A stretch of 22,839 nt of DNA from positions 1-22,839 of IMG/VR virus record IMGVR_UViG_3300023179_000542. One strand, given 5' to 3'. The position numbers and the translations under genes were made by a program. A model generated the notes under the pieces. That model did not search any database. It was not told the DNA's origin and saw nothing but the letters and a program-made list of their open reading frames with translations. Below, one piece after another: positions 5,359 through 13,075 of this stretch (its first letter is position 1; the number at the start of each line of letters is the position of its first letter). The stretch comes from a virus.

Positions 5359-5485
5359 TTTAATGTATGATGAAAATTATGTTCAAATTCGCAACAGCAG
5401 TCCTGAGGTCAAAGCCTGGGCAAGAAAAGCTTTGCATTACGTCAACGATCTGTCATACGAACTGAATAGGGAGCGAGAGAAATAA
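5234..5485 (+). CDS. lipoprotein, candidate outer spanin
   Basis: The product carries a lipoprotein signal: a hydrophobic run LPLMLTLALSLGGC with the lipobox cysteine followed by ASTTSPLT. Residues after the cysteine (about 57) end in a conserved-looking helix with SPEVKAWARKALHYVNDL. It would be lipidated and held in the outer membrane. The start is uncertain: TTG at 5234 gives a positive n-region (MTKLRVSGA), while GTG at 5249 and ATG at 5279 are alternatives, and the frame is open further back to 5171. It overlaps the previous gene by up to 125 nt in another frame and its stop overlaps the portal start (TAATG). The lipobox is seen directly; the spanin role is inferred from position and overlap. 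Confidence 0.65.
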   Translation: MTKLRVSGATITLPLMLTLALSLGGCASTTSPLTKTSGAVTDLMYDENYVQIRNSSPEVKAWARKALHYVNDLSYELNREREK

Positions 5486-7362
5486 TGGCTGACAACAATC
5501 CACGCGCAACGTATTATCAAAGAATCCTAGAGGCGTTAAACCAGCGGGAAAGCTGGGAGAATCGCCAGAGGTTGTTTTATCAGGCTCGTTACTTTGGTGT
5601 GCGCCGTAAGATCAAGCCTTGGCCTACTGCCGCCGATTTGCACGTTCAGTTGATTGATACTGCCATTGAGAAGCTGAAGCCTAGCTTCGTAAACAGCGCA
5701 ATCGGCAACGACATCCTTTCCAGCTTTGTCCCGATGCGCCAGCAGTTGACCCCGATCACGGTGTCAGCCGAGCGTTGGTTTGACTACAACATGCGCGAGA
5801 AGACCAATTTCCAGAAGGAGATTGTGTCGGTCATCGACAACATTCTTTTGTTTGGCCGTGGCGTTGCCAAGGTAATTTGGGATGAGGACAAGAGGCAGAT
5901 TCGCTTTGACGCGATTGATCCTTTCCATATCATCGTTCCTTCCTACACCAAGGAGTTCAAAGATGCGGATTTCATCGTACACATCATCTCGACTAGCATC
6001 GACTCCTATAAGGCAAATCCCGCTTACAAGCAGAACGAGGAACTCATCAAGATCATTTCTGGTAAACCCTCCAAATCGGTGGGCTTACGAAGTGAAATTC
6101 AGGATGAGATTTATCGGCGCGAGGGAATTACTCAGGAAGGCGAGAATGATCGCATCATTCTTTGGGAAATGTATACGCCGACCAAGGACGGCTGGAAGGT
6201 AGAAACCTATAGCCCCCTCCAGATCCAGACCGACATCCGCAAGACTTTTATTCTGCCGTACAACCACGGCGAACCTCCCTTCGTTGACTTCCCATACGAG
6301 GTCACCGGGGGCGGTTGGTATAGCCCAAGAGGAGTGGCCGAAATCCTACTCCCAGGCGAGAACCTGCTGAATAAACTCAAGAACAGCCTCTCGGACTATG
6401 TGGAGCTTGCCAACCGACCCGTTTTTGAAGCACAGAACCCGATCTCGCTCAACACGGCGAATCTGAAGATGCAACCCGGCCAGATCCTTCCGCAGGGTCT
6501 AAAGCCGGTTCAGTTCAGCCAACCTCCGTTTGATTTTCAGCGTTTGATGCTGGAAGAGCGGATGCTGGCAGAACAACGCATGGGTAACTTCGATATGAGC
6601 GCGGCTGGTCAGTATTCTGGGGCGGACCGCAAGACTGCCACCGAGGTGCAGGCTATCCAAGGTCAGGCTGCTGCTTCTGGAGACTTACGCAATCGGATCT
6701 TCCGCATGAGCTTGGCGCATTTGTTCAAGCAGTGCTGGTCGCTTTACACGCAGTACAACAAGAAAGACTTGATGTATCGATACGCCGAGGAAACCGGGCA
6801 GATGGTGCCGGAAGGTATCCATGCCGAGTACTCCATCGAACCCAAGGGCGGGTTGGATTTTATCAATCGCCAGTTCGCACTTCAAAAGTCCGTGGCCCGG
6901 ATGCAGATGTTCCAAAACAATCCTTTCGTCAACCAAGGCGAATTGGTCAAGTCGGTGCTGGAGCAGGACGATCCTTCATTGGTTCGCCGGTTGTTCCAAG
7001 ACCCGCAGGCCGCTTCTGGCGACCAAGCCGAGGATCAGGCCACCGAAATTGCCACCATGCTTGCCACCGGATTTCCTGTGGCCATCAAACCTTCAGACGA
7101 TCACAAGGCTCACATCTCTGTGCTATTTGCCTTTAACCAAGCGGCTCAAGCCCGCCAACAGCCTGTAGACCAGGCAGCCATGCAAGTACTCATGGCGCAC
7201 CTCCAACAGCATTTGGCTGCCCTGGAGAAGATCGACCCAAACACATCCCGCGCGATCCAGAAACAGCTTCGTGATGCGGCTAAAGCCCAGATTCAGCAAG
7301 CCCCTCAGGGCATTGGTGAAAACATGGGACCGACCAGCCCCGCACTTGCGACTGCTGCTTGA
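5485..7362 (+). CDS. portal (head-tail connector) protein
   Basis: A 625-residue protein that forms the twelve-subunit ring at one capsid vertex, through which DNA enters and leaves. Evidence is its size, position between terminase and scaffold/capsid, and portal-like segments: an early LKPSFVNSAIGND helix, IDPFHIIVPSY and VIWDED in the wing, GGGWYSPRGVAEILLPGENLLN (about residues 272-293) leading into the stem region, and EVQAIQGQAAASGDLRNRIF before a helical crown. The C-terminal 80 residues are rich in Gln and Ala and probably form the barrel or crown. The ATG overlaps the lipoprotein stop by one base, with GGGAG and GAGAGA upstream as ribosome site. Confidence 0.9.
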   Translation: MADNNPRATYYQRILEALNQRESWENRQRLFYQARYFGVRRKIKPWPTAADLHVQLIDTAIEKLKPSFVNSAIGNDILSSFVPMRQQLTPITVSAERWFDYNMREKTNFQKEIVSVIDNILLFGRGVAKVIWDEDKRQIRFDAIDPFHIIVPSYTKEFKDADFIVHIISTSIDSYKANPAYKQNEELIKIISGKPSKSVGLRSEIQDEIYRREGITQEGENDRIILWEMYTPTKDGWKVETYSPLQIQTDIRKTFILPYNHGEPPFVDFPYEVTGGGWYSPRGVAEILLPGENLLNKLKNSLSDYVELANRPVFEAQNPISLNTANLKMQPGQILPQGLKPVQFSQPPFDFQRLMLEERMLAEQRMGNFDMSAAGQYSGADRKTATEVQAIQGQAAASGDLRNRIFRMSLAHLFKQCWSLYTQYNKKDLMYRYAEETGQMVPEGIHAEYSIEPKGGLDFINRQFALQKSVARMQMFQNNPFVNQGELVKSVLEQDDPSLVRRLFQDPQAASGDQAEDQATEIATMLATGFPVAIKPSDDHKAHISVLFAFNQAAQARQQPVDQAAMQVLMAHLQQHLAALEKIDPNTSRAIQKQLRDAAKAQIQQAPQGIGENMGPTSPALATAA

Positions 7363-7373
7363 AGGTACCGGTA

Positions 7374-7889
7374 ATGCGGGATGCCTTCCAACAGGAAGGC
7401 TTAAAACATCTTTGCGAGTGGGCTAATAAAGAAGGTGCGGTTGGCAAGGCGGTTGAAATTGGCTCCTACAGCGGTGAGGGTACGATTGTCATCGCCAAAT
7501 ACTTCAAGGAAGTGCTTGCCGTAGATCCATGGATAAACGGCTACGACATCAATGACCGGGCGAGCCAGCAATGCCCGATGAAATTTGTTTTTGAGAAATT
7601 TCAAGAAAATACCAAGGGTCTTGGTAACGTAATGTTTAGTCGCGGGAAAAGTCTTGACGCGCTGGAGTTCGTCAAAGATGGTGAGTTGGATTTTATTTAT
7701 GTTGACGGCGATCATAGGTACGAAGCGGTCTTGGCTGACATCAAGGGTTGGATGCCAAAACTTCGTAACGGAGCGGTGCTTGCTGGACACGATTGGAGTT
7801 TCAAAGATGTACAAAAGGCTATACACGAGACGCTTACAGGTAAGGAAGCCGTACTTTTCCAAGGTGATTCATGGGCGGTAAAGCTATGA
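7374..7889 (+). CDS. class I SAM-dependent methyltransferase
   Basis: A 171-residue protein with a compact Rossmann methyltransferase core: motif I VEIGSYSGEGT (27-37), acidic end of strand 2 AVDPW (Asp51), and LDFIYVDGDHRYEAV (about 105-119) followed by GAVLAGHDW (133-141). This arrangement is that of the Methyltransf_24 family, whose members modify small molecules or sugars; the DGDH and GHDW pairs often bind a metal. The target here is unknown, and it is placed between portal and scaffold, an unusual site. ATG at 7374 is chosen because GAAGG (7361-7365) precedes it. A TTG at 7359 overlapping the portal stop is the alternative. Confidence 0.85.
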   Translation: MRDAFQQEGLKHLCEWANKEGAVGKAVEIGSYSGEGTIVIAKYFKEVLAVDPWINGYDINDRASQQCPMKFVFEKFQENTKGLGNVMFSRGKSLDALEFVKDGELDFIYVDGDHRYEAVLADIKGWMPKLRNGAVLAGHDWSFKDVQKAIHETLTGKEAVLFQGDSWAVKL

Positions 7890-8209
7890 GAAAATTAAAA
7901 GCAGCACTGGCGTTTATTCGGGACCAGGAATGGGTTGAGGAACCTAAGTGGCTTGAGGAAGACGAGAAGGCGTTGACCGCATTCCTTGGCACGCCAACTG
8001 GGAAACGCCTAAGTCTCATCTTGCTCAATCTTACTTTGCGTCAAAATGCGTCTGCGGTGATGAAGAAACCAGAGGGACTTGCGGACGCTTGTGGTTATGC
8101 TAAAGGGTTTAGAGGTTGCGTGGCGACTCTTGAGTCGCTTGCAACCACAAAATTAAACTCCGCCATTGCTGGCTACGGTGATGGAGAGGATGAACCAGTA
8201 GCAAACTAA
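7886..8209 (+). CDS. small conserved pre-scaffold protein
   Basis: A 107-residue protein, or 112 if started at ATG 7871. It is helical, with EDEKALTAFLGTPTGKRL (about 25-42) and a C-terminal GYAKGFRGCVATLESLA segment. Proteins of this size and pattern are common just before the scaffold gene in N4-gp56-capsid podoviruses, where their job is unknown. The ATG at 7886 overlaps the methyltransferase stop (ATGA); the 7871 ATG has the better Shine-Dalgarno sequence (AAGGTGA), so either may be used. I cannot name a function. Confidence 0.7.
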   Translation: MRKLKAALAFIRDQEWVEEPKWLEEDEKALTAFLGTPTGKRLSLILLNLTLRQNASAVMKKPEGLADACGYAKGFRGCVATLESLATTKLNSAIAGYGDGEDEPVAN

Positions 8210-8258
8210 CCTAGTGCCTTGACTGACTCCCAGGGCAATTAGTGTAAGAAAGGGTCAA

Positions 8259-9230
8259 ATGGCCGATTCAAATAACCTGACGGAAGTTGATATGCTAGCA
8301 ATGGCAGCCGCAGCCGATGAGGGAAGGGAATATATCCCCGAACCCAAAAAGGATGAGGAAACCAAGGTTGAGCATATAGCTTCTGAAAAGGCCAGCGGAG
8401 ATACCGAGCAGAAACCCGCGCCTGCTGAAGAAGCCAAAAACGAAAAGGATGCTTCGAGTGAAGCACCTGTATCCGAAGAGAAATCCAAGGATGCAAAAAG
8501 TTCTTTAACAACGCAACCTGATGAAACCAAGTCGGAGTCGGCTTCCGAAGAGAAGAAGCCTACCCGTTACGAAAAGGCCAAGTCACGTCTTGAAAAAGAG
8601 TGGGAGGATGTCAGGGCGGAAAAAGCAAGATTAAAAGCGGAGCGCGAAGCCATTGAAAACGCCAAAACGCAGGCTACACAGTCTGGTTCTGAAACGCCGA
8701 AAAGCGGAAGTAGACGCTTTAGCGCGGAAGATTACCGAGAGGCGGCAAAGAGCTATCGTGAGGAAGGCCGCGATGATCTTGCAAAACTCGCTGACCAAAA
8801 AGCCACTGAAGTCGAGACGGAAGAGCGCAGGGAAATCGAGCAGAAAACCCAGGCAGAGCTAAAGTCTGCGTGGGATAAAAATTTGCTGGAAGAGGTCGAG
8901 AGCAATCCAGACCTCAAGGATTCCAACAGCGCGCTTTACAAGGCCGTATCGGAAATGCTCCAAAACCACGCTATCCTTCGCAATTATCCTGCCGGGATCA
9001 AGGATGCTGTGGGGATCGCCAAGATCCGCATCAAGGCGGAGGCCGCCTCCGATTTGGAAAAGAAGGTTGCAGAGTATGAGCGAGAAATCGCCCAACTCAG
9101 AAAAGCGACGATGCCCGCTTCGGGTCAACCGTCCGCGCCGAAAAAGACTAAGGCGTTCCATGAACTCTCCCTGGAGGAGCAGGAAAAGGAACTCTTTAAG
9201 ATGGCTGTGGAAGCTGACCGGAATGGCTGA
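8259..9230 (+). CDS. scaffolding protein
   Basis: A 323-residue, strongly charged protein with almost no hydrophobic core. Residues 25-100 are low-complexity Glu, Lys, Ser and Ala, about 100-140 and 265-285 look like coiled coils (EKEWEDVRAEKARLKAERE, DLEKKVAEYEREIAQL), and the C-terminus is basic then acidic. Composition, length and position directly before the capsid gene fit a scaffold that guides procapsid assembly and is then lost or cut away. AAAGGG lies before the ATG. The 49-nt gap upstream contains a TTGACT (8219-8224) but no convincing -10. Confidence 0.8.
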   Translation: MADSNNLTEVDMLAMAAAADEGREYIPEPKKDEETKVEHIASEKASGDTEQKPAPAEEAKNEKDASSEAPVSEEKSKDAKSSLTTQPDETKSESASEEKKPTRYEKAKSRLEKEWEDVRAEKARLKAEREAIENAKTQATQSGSETPKSGSRRFSAEDYREAAKSYREEGRDDLAKLADQKATEVETEERREIEQKTQAELKSAWDKNLLEEVESNPDLKDSNSALYKAVSEMLQNHAILRNYPAGIKDAVGIAKIRIKAEAASDLEKKVAEYEREIAQLRKATMPASGQPSAPKKTKAFHELSLEEQEKELFKMAVEADRNG

Positions 9231-9255
9231 GTCACAACAAAGGATATAAACTAAA

Positions 9256-10275
9256 ATGGTTACCACTGGTTCAGTCTCGGCGCAGTTCCAGACGTACTTC
9301 TCGAAGTCGTTGCTGGAGCGCGCGCTCCCCTTGCTCCAAATGGAGCAGTTCGCAATGAAGGTTCCTTACCCCACCAAAACGGGCGGGAACAAAACAATCC
9401 GGTTCTTCCGCTTCGGAGATCCGTCAATCAGCGCAATTGCCAACCTCTCGGAAGGTACTACCTCCGTTAGCGGTGACGAGCGTGATCTGACCCTCTCCTC
9501 GGTCGAAGCCACCCTGGTGCAGTACGGCTCCAAGATCATCCTCACGGACGTTCTCTTGGCCACCGAACTCTTCTCGCACCTCGCCCAGGCCACCAAGCAG
9601 CTTGGTGAAGATGCCGCCCTCCACGCAGACACCCTGTGTCACCGCGCGTTGGTGCAGGATTCTTCCACAAGCACTGGTACCGGCGTTGCCACCAAGTCGT
9701 ATGCCCGTTATGCCCAGAACGGCACCAACGGAACGACCTTTGCGACCAACTCCACCCCTAACTCCAGCATCACGGCCACCGACCTTTTGGACGGTGCGAC
9801 CTCGCTGTTCATCGCCCGCGCTCCCAAGATCAAGGACGGCTACGCCCTCGTGGCGCACCCTGCCGTCATCCGCGATCTCCAGCAGGATGATGATTGGTTG
9901 AAGGTTTCCAGCTACTCCGCCCCGGACCAAATCTTCCGTGGCGAAGTTGGAAAACTCTTCGGCGTTAGCGTGATCTCCAGCACCAACGTGCAGACGTTCA
10001 ATACCTCCGCCTCTGGCGTGACCGAGAATACGGTTGCCACCGGCGCGGCCTACGCGAACGTGTTGCTCGGTGGTGGTGCGTTTGGTGTTCCTAGCCTGTC
10101 ATCCGTGGCGGCTTCCGGTTCGCCCTTCGCTCCGAAGGTCACCATCATTGACGCTCCTGATAAGTCCGACCCGTATGGCCAGCGCATCGTGGCGTCCTTC
10201 AAGACGTTCTACGCGGCCAAGCAGCTCGACCCTCGGTTCTTCCGGGTGTTGTTCAGCAAGTCGAACTACAGCTAA
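9256..10275 (+). CDS. major capsid protein, N4-gp56 type
   Basis: A 339-residue shell protein. The order of blocks fits the N4-gp56 capsid family with the HK97 fold: early AQFQTYFSKSLLERALPLL, then VPYPTKTGGNKTIRFFRF, LSEGTTS, VEATLVQYGSKIILTD, a helix with LGEDAALHADTLCHRAL (spine-like), then YALVAHPAVIRDLQQDDDW and IFRGEVGKLFGVSVI, and a final beta segment ending in RFFRVLFS. It forms the icosahedral head. AAAGGA lies 12 nt before the ATG, slightly far. Its GC content is higher and its codon use tidier than in neighbouring genes, as expected for a highly expressed protein. A strong hairpin follows it. Confidence 0.92.
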   Translation: MVTTGSVSAQFQTYFSKSLLERALPLLQMEQFAMKVPYPTKTGGNKTIRFFRFGDPSISAIANLSEGTTSVSGDERDLTLSSVEATLVQYGSKIILTDVLLATELFSHLAQATKQLGEDAALHADTLCHRALVQDSSTSTGTGVATKSYARYAQNGTNGTTFATNSTPNSSITATDLLDGATSLFIARAPKIKDGYALVAHPAVIRDLQQDDDWLKVSSYSAPDQIFRGEVGKLFGVSVISSTNVQTFNTSASGVTENTVATGAAYANVLLGGGAFGVPSLSSVAASGSPFAPKVTIIDAPDKSDPYGQRIVASFKTFYAAKQLDPRFFRVLFSKSNYS

Positions 10276-10319
10276 TAATTAAATGGGAACCCTAGTTATC
10301 GCTATGGGTCGCCCAGGGA

Positions 10320-10349
10320 AAGCTGGGGAGGATAAAACCTCCCCAGCTT
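10320..10349 (+). terminator. strong hairpin after the capsid gene
   Basis: AAGCTGGGGAGG pairs perfectly with CCTCCCCAGCTT (12 bp, 6-nt loop ATAAAA), 44 nt after the capsid stop, and is followed by TTCTTCCTC. It is the strongest stem in the window. It may act as a partial terminator, like the one behind the capsid gene of T7, or protect the 3' end of the capsid message. The T run is interrupted, so read-through is likely. Confidence 0.7.
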
Positions 10350-10369
10350 CTTCCTCAATGGAAAAGCCA

Positions 10370-10657
10370 ATGCACAAAAAAATAATGAAATCCGGCATGG
10401 TAATGTTGCCAATCTCCAAGTTCGAGGTGAACGATGGCGGTGAAGATGTTACCCCGGAGGTTGGAGATTCCGTTGAACTTTCTGGCACAATCAGCATGAT
10501 CGAAAATGGCATTGCCCACGTTAATGTGGAACACGCCATGACCGAGAATGAATCTTCTGACAAGTCTGAAGACAAGTCCGAAGGTGAAGATTTGATGTCG
10601 GAAGAAGAGCGAATGATGAAGCTTGCCGAAGAGTCCGATAAGGAGAACTATAGCTAA
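10370..10657 (+). CDS. acidic small virion-module protein
   Basis: A 95-residue protein: a short basic start (MHKKIMKSGMVMLPI), a likely beta part (SKFEVNDGGEDVTPEVGD and SVELSGTISMIENGIAHVNV), then an acidic Ser/Glu/Lys tail. I recognise no named family; proteins placed here in similar phages are often head-associated. The start is chosen at 10370, preceded by GGAAAAG. Upstream in-frame ATGs at 10358 and 10283 exist, but the latter would put the perfect post-capsid hairpin inside the coding region and has no ribosome site. The stop overlaps the next start (TAATG). Confidence 0.6.
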   Translation: MHKKIMKSGMVMLPISKFEVNDGGEDVTPEVGDSVELSGTISMIENGIAHVNVEHAMTENESSDKSEDKSEGEDLMSEEERMMKLAEESDKENYS

Positions 10658-10944
10658 TGCCTGTTTACCAGTACGAGGACACCAGAAATGGGAATGTTGT
10701 CGAACTGGAAAAGGCTGTGGCCGAAAGGGACAAAGTCCCGCGTTATCTTAAAAGATTCCAAGTGCCTGCAAGATTGACCCTAGTGGGGGTTGGCGAACCC
10801 CTCGACAATCCGCTGGGTGTCAATCAAACCAATCTTATGAAGGGGTACTACCGCCAGGAACAAAAGCTTGGCAGTAGGTTTAAGAGCCAATACACGCCAG
10901 ATAGTATCAAACGTGCGGCTTTAAGGAGAAAACAAAATGGCTAA
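10657..10944 (+). CDS. small protein with FmdB-like N-terminus
   Basis: A 95-residue basic protein. Its start MPVYQYEDTRNGNVVELEKAV recalls the beginning of FmdB-type small zinc-ribbon proteins, but it has no cysteines, so no metal can be bound that way. A central block KVPRYLKRFQVPARLTLVG is followed by a basic tail (YTPDSIKRAALRRKQNG). The function is unknown; its place between capsid and fibres suggests a minor head or joining role. It begins with a one-base overlap and its end overlaps the next gene by 8 nt. Confidence 0.6.
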   Translation: MPVYQYEDTRNGNVVELEKAVAERDKVPRYLKRFQVPARLTLVGVGEPLDNPLGVNQTNLMKGYYRQEQKLGSRFKSQYTPDSIKRAALRRKQNG

Positions 10945-11131
10945 AGAATTTGTACGTTCTGAACGGAAGGCCAAGGGTCGGGCGATCCGCTTTGATACCC
11001 AGGGTCAAACCAATGTGTTTGAGATTACGGCTGCTTCCAGCGGCGGCACGGTTAACACCGTTGCCACTGCTCCGGCCTCGCTGAACGTGACGCTCAACGG
11101 AACTTCTTACCGCATCGCGTTGCACAGCTAA
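10937..11131 (+). CDS. 64-residue hypothetical virion-module protein
   Basis: A small protein with a basic N-terminus (AKEFVRSERKAKGRAI) and a beta-rich Ser/Thr/Ala end (SGGTVNTVATAPASLNVTL). A very good ribosome site (AAGGAGA, 10921-10927) lies before the ATG, which argues for high expression. A beta-rich small protein just behind the capsid could be a head decoration protein, but that is inference. No family is recognised. The stop overlaps the next ATG. Confidence 0.6.
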   Translation: MAKEFVRSERKAKGRAIRFDTQGQTNVFEITAASSGGTVNTVATAPASLNVTLNGTSYRIALHS

Positions 11132-11367
11132 TGCGCCTGCTATCTCGCCTTACATTGGGTAATGGTGGGACGATCATCGCATCGTCGGCTTCCACGAATA
11201 CTGGAAGCTACGATGCGGTGACCGCACTTACCCTGTCCACGGCAACTCTTGTGATTAGCGGAGCAACCAGCACGGCAACCCTTACGGCAGGTGTCACTGT
11301 TTTTGGTGACATCGACCAGGTTGCGTTGACCGGCGGTGGTTTGGCTATCTACGCTCGCAAAGATTAA
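11131..11367 (+). CDS. beta-rich small protein, possible decoration protein
   Basis: A 78-residue protein almost wholly of Ser, Thr, Ala, Gly and Val, with SASTNTGSYDAVTALTLSTA followed by repeated TATL strands and a closing GGGLAIYARK. The block STNTGSYDAVTAL is one I recognise from small proteins next to capsid genes in several phages. It probably folds as a small beta sandwich on the virion surface. It starts with a TAATG junction and ends 11 nt before a strong ribosome site for the next gene. The decoration role is inferred. Confidence 0.6.
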   Translation: MRLLSRLTLGNGGTIIASSASTNTGSYDAVTALTLSTATLVISGATSTATLTAGVTVFGDIDQVALTGGGLAIYARKD

Positions 11368-11378
11368 GGAGGCCCACT

Positions 11379-11783
11379 ATGGGTCGTCAGTGGAATACGA
11401 TTATTGAGAGCCTTGGTCCGCTTACCGGCGGATCAATGTCTATTAGCGCAAATCTTACTGACATTGAGGCTTTACTTACCACTATCCAAGCAGATATTGC
11501 GGATGGTATTCAATCAACCAAGGGAACAACTACTACAGGAACGCTGACTGCCGGAACTACCAACGGAACCTTGTTTGCTGCTAAAGCCAACCGAAACTAT
11601 CTTTTGGTGCAATGCACCAGCGGCACGGTGTTTATTGATACGAATGGTACGGCAACGCCATCCAACGATGTCCAGTTGACGAGCGGACAGGGAATTACTT
11701 GGGAAGGCTCATTCATTCCAACTGGAGCAATCGCAGCCATTACATCAACCGGAACAGCTAGGTTGGTTGGGATTGAAGGTTAG
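11379..11783 (+). CDS. beta-rich virion protein of unknown role
   Basis: A 134-residue protein with a short helix (SISANLTDIEALLTTIQADIA, about 20-40) followed by Thr/Gly-rich beta strands (TTTTGTLTAGTTNGTLFAAK onward). The helix-then-beta layout is like trimeric tail or fibre-base proteins. Perfect AAGGAGG (11367-11373) precedes the ATG, so strong translation is likely. It probably belongs to the virion because of its position between capsid and fibre genes. I recognise no named family. Confidence 0.55.
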   Translation: MGRQWNTIIESLGPLTGGSMSISANLTDIEALLTTIQADIADGIQSTKGTTTTGTLTAGTTNGTLFAAKANRNYLLVQCTSGTVFIDTNGTATPSNDVQLTSGQGITWEGSFIPTGAIAAITSTGTARLVGIEG

Positions 11784-11786
11784 TTT

Positions 11787-12488
11787 ATGGGTTTTTTTGG
11801 CGGCGGTGGAGGAACAACTCCTGTAAACATGGCTGGAGCCAGCAGTGGGACTGCTGGAACGGCTGGGTATGTTCCGGCTCCTGCGGCTGGTAAAAATACA
11901 AGAGGATTATTTAGCGATGCTTCTTTTGCAGAAATTCCTCTTTTTCCTCAATATAAGAATACTGCAACTGGCGCATATATATCAACATGGTCTCCGGCCC
12001 ATTTTGACGGAGGTGGATATAGCGGTACAAGGGTAAGAAATTTTATGCTTGTTTATGTCCCCGCATCAGGAGTTGTGGATAAGCTTACATTTTTAACCGC
12101 AGGCGCCGGAAGCCCTGCTGTAAACATGCACATTGCAATGTGGGAGTCGGCAGAGGATGGAACTCCGTCTACCTATGTTACTGGAGCAACCGCATCAAGC
12201 GGAACTGCTGCATCAACACTTGTTGATGTGACCGTATCGACAGCATCAGTTAATCGTGGATTTTACTATTTAAGTCTAACAGCAGAAACGCAAACAAATG
12301 TAACAATAAGAACAAATGCAACGCCATCATATTTAAAGCAATTTATTGGTGGAAGCAGTTTGCAGGGGAGTAATAATTTTACATTTTCATACACTGCAAC
12401 AACATATAGCCAAAGTACGCATGAAACATTTACTATTGGGGCACCTGCAAACACAATGTTTCCAGTAATGGCTTTTCAATACGTCTAA
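11787..12488 (+). CDS. tail fibre-like / receptor-binding candidate
   Basis: A 233-residue protein. Residues 1-45 begin GFFGGGGGTTPVNMAGASSG and continue TAGTAGYVPAPAAGK, a linker motif (GLVPAPAAG type) that I know from many phage tail fibre proteins. The remaining 190 residues are aromatic and Ser/Thr-rich beta structure without enzyme motifs, ending FPVMAFQYV, like a fibre tip or knob. It would bind the host surface. The last 250 nt are much more AT-rich than the first part, a pattern common where fibre ends are exchanged. The next gene looks like a fibre partner. Confidence 0.65.
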   Translation: MGFFGGGGGTTPVNMAGASSGTAGTAGYVPAPAAGKNTRGLFSDASFAEIPLFPQYKNTATGAYISTWSPAHFDGGGYSGTRVRNFMLVYVPASGVVDKLTFLTAGAGSPAVNMHIAMWESAEDGTPSTYVTGATASSGTAASTLVDVTVSTASVNRGFYYLSLTAETQTNVTIRTNATPSYLKQFIGGSSLQGSNNFTFSYTATTYSQSTHETFTIGAPANTMFPVMAFQYV

Positions 12489-12491
12489 TAT

Positions 12492-12797
12492 ATGGGACAC
12501 AAAATACTTCATCATTATTTAGACGGAACATCATTCTTTGAGGACACACGCACCATCGAGGAAGCCCACGAAGAGAACCTAACCCGCATCCGTGAGCTTG
12601 TGACGGCTAAAATACTTGAGGCTGGATATGATGAGGTCTGGCAACGCAATGCCGCTTTGGGCGTGTTGACGAACATCGAAGTCGAGCAAGGGCGTGAGTT
12701 TATTGCCAACCTGCGATCCGCTTATCACGACTACAAATCACGACTTTTAGAAAGCACCAGGGATGAGGCTGATGGAATCAAGTTCAACATGCCATGA
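12492..12797 (+). CDS. tail fibre chaperone-like protein
   Basis: A 101-residue, mostly helical protein with LTRIRELVTAKILEAGYDE and WQRNAALGVLTNIEVEQG blocks followed by a helix with YHDYKSRLL. Short helical proteins with a QRNAALG-type segment are common directly behind tail fibre genes, and many are assembly helpers or fibre-tip caps. It follows the fibre-like 11787 gene by 3 nt, which fits that role. The ATG at 12492 has no strong ribosome site, suggesting coupling. Its stop overlaps the next ATG (ATGA). Confidence 0.55.
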   Translation: MGHKILHHYLDGTSFFEDTRTIEEAHEENLTRIRELVTAKILEAGYDEVWQRNAALGVLTNIEVEQGREFIANLRSAYHDYKSRLLESTRDEADGIKFNMP

Positions 12798-13075
12798 TAA
12801 AGTCACTCGCCACCTGGCTCACCAATTTGAGTTTGCGTTTCTTGATGACGCGCTCGGAGTACGCCTGTTTCAAGGAGGCGTTGAAGTTTGCCACCGAGAA
12901 CAACACGATGGTCAAGGAGACCAAGTATATTGGGAAGGTAAAGCACCTGTTGAGCGTCAATCGCTCCATCAAGCGGATTGTGGAGGAAGGCCGGAATCGG
13001 GACGAGATTGTGGATGCTGTTGTCCATCTTGCCGTGGCATTAAAGTATCTGGAGGGTAGGGGTCGTGAGTCTTGA
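12794..13075 (+). CDS. 93-residue hypothetical protein
   Basis: A basic helical protein. Residues 1-20 form an amphipathic start (MIKSLATWLTNLSLRF), followed by EYACFKEALKFATENNT and a C-terminal helix with DEIVDAVVHLAVALKYLEG. No family is recognised. It is coupled on both sides, starting in an ATGA overlap and overlapping the next gene by 11 nt. Because the next gene is holin-like, this may also act at the membrane, but its hydrophobic part is too short for a clear span. Confidence 0.55.
   Translation: MIKSLATWLTNLSLRFLMTRSEYACFKEALKFATENNTMVKETKYIGKVKHLLSVNRSIKRIVEEGRNRDEIVDAVVHLAVALKYLEGRGRES

Noticed and set aside
8219-8247. Promoter before the scaffold gene
   Set aside because: TTGACT is a fair -35, but no -10 hexamer lies at 16-18 nt; the best match is at 15 nt and poor.
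9424-9930. Long minus-strand reading frame within the capsid gene
   Set aside because: It is a shadow of the high-GC capsid coding frame, with no ribosome site and low-complexity composition.
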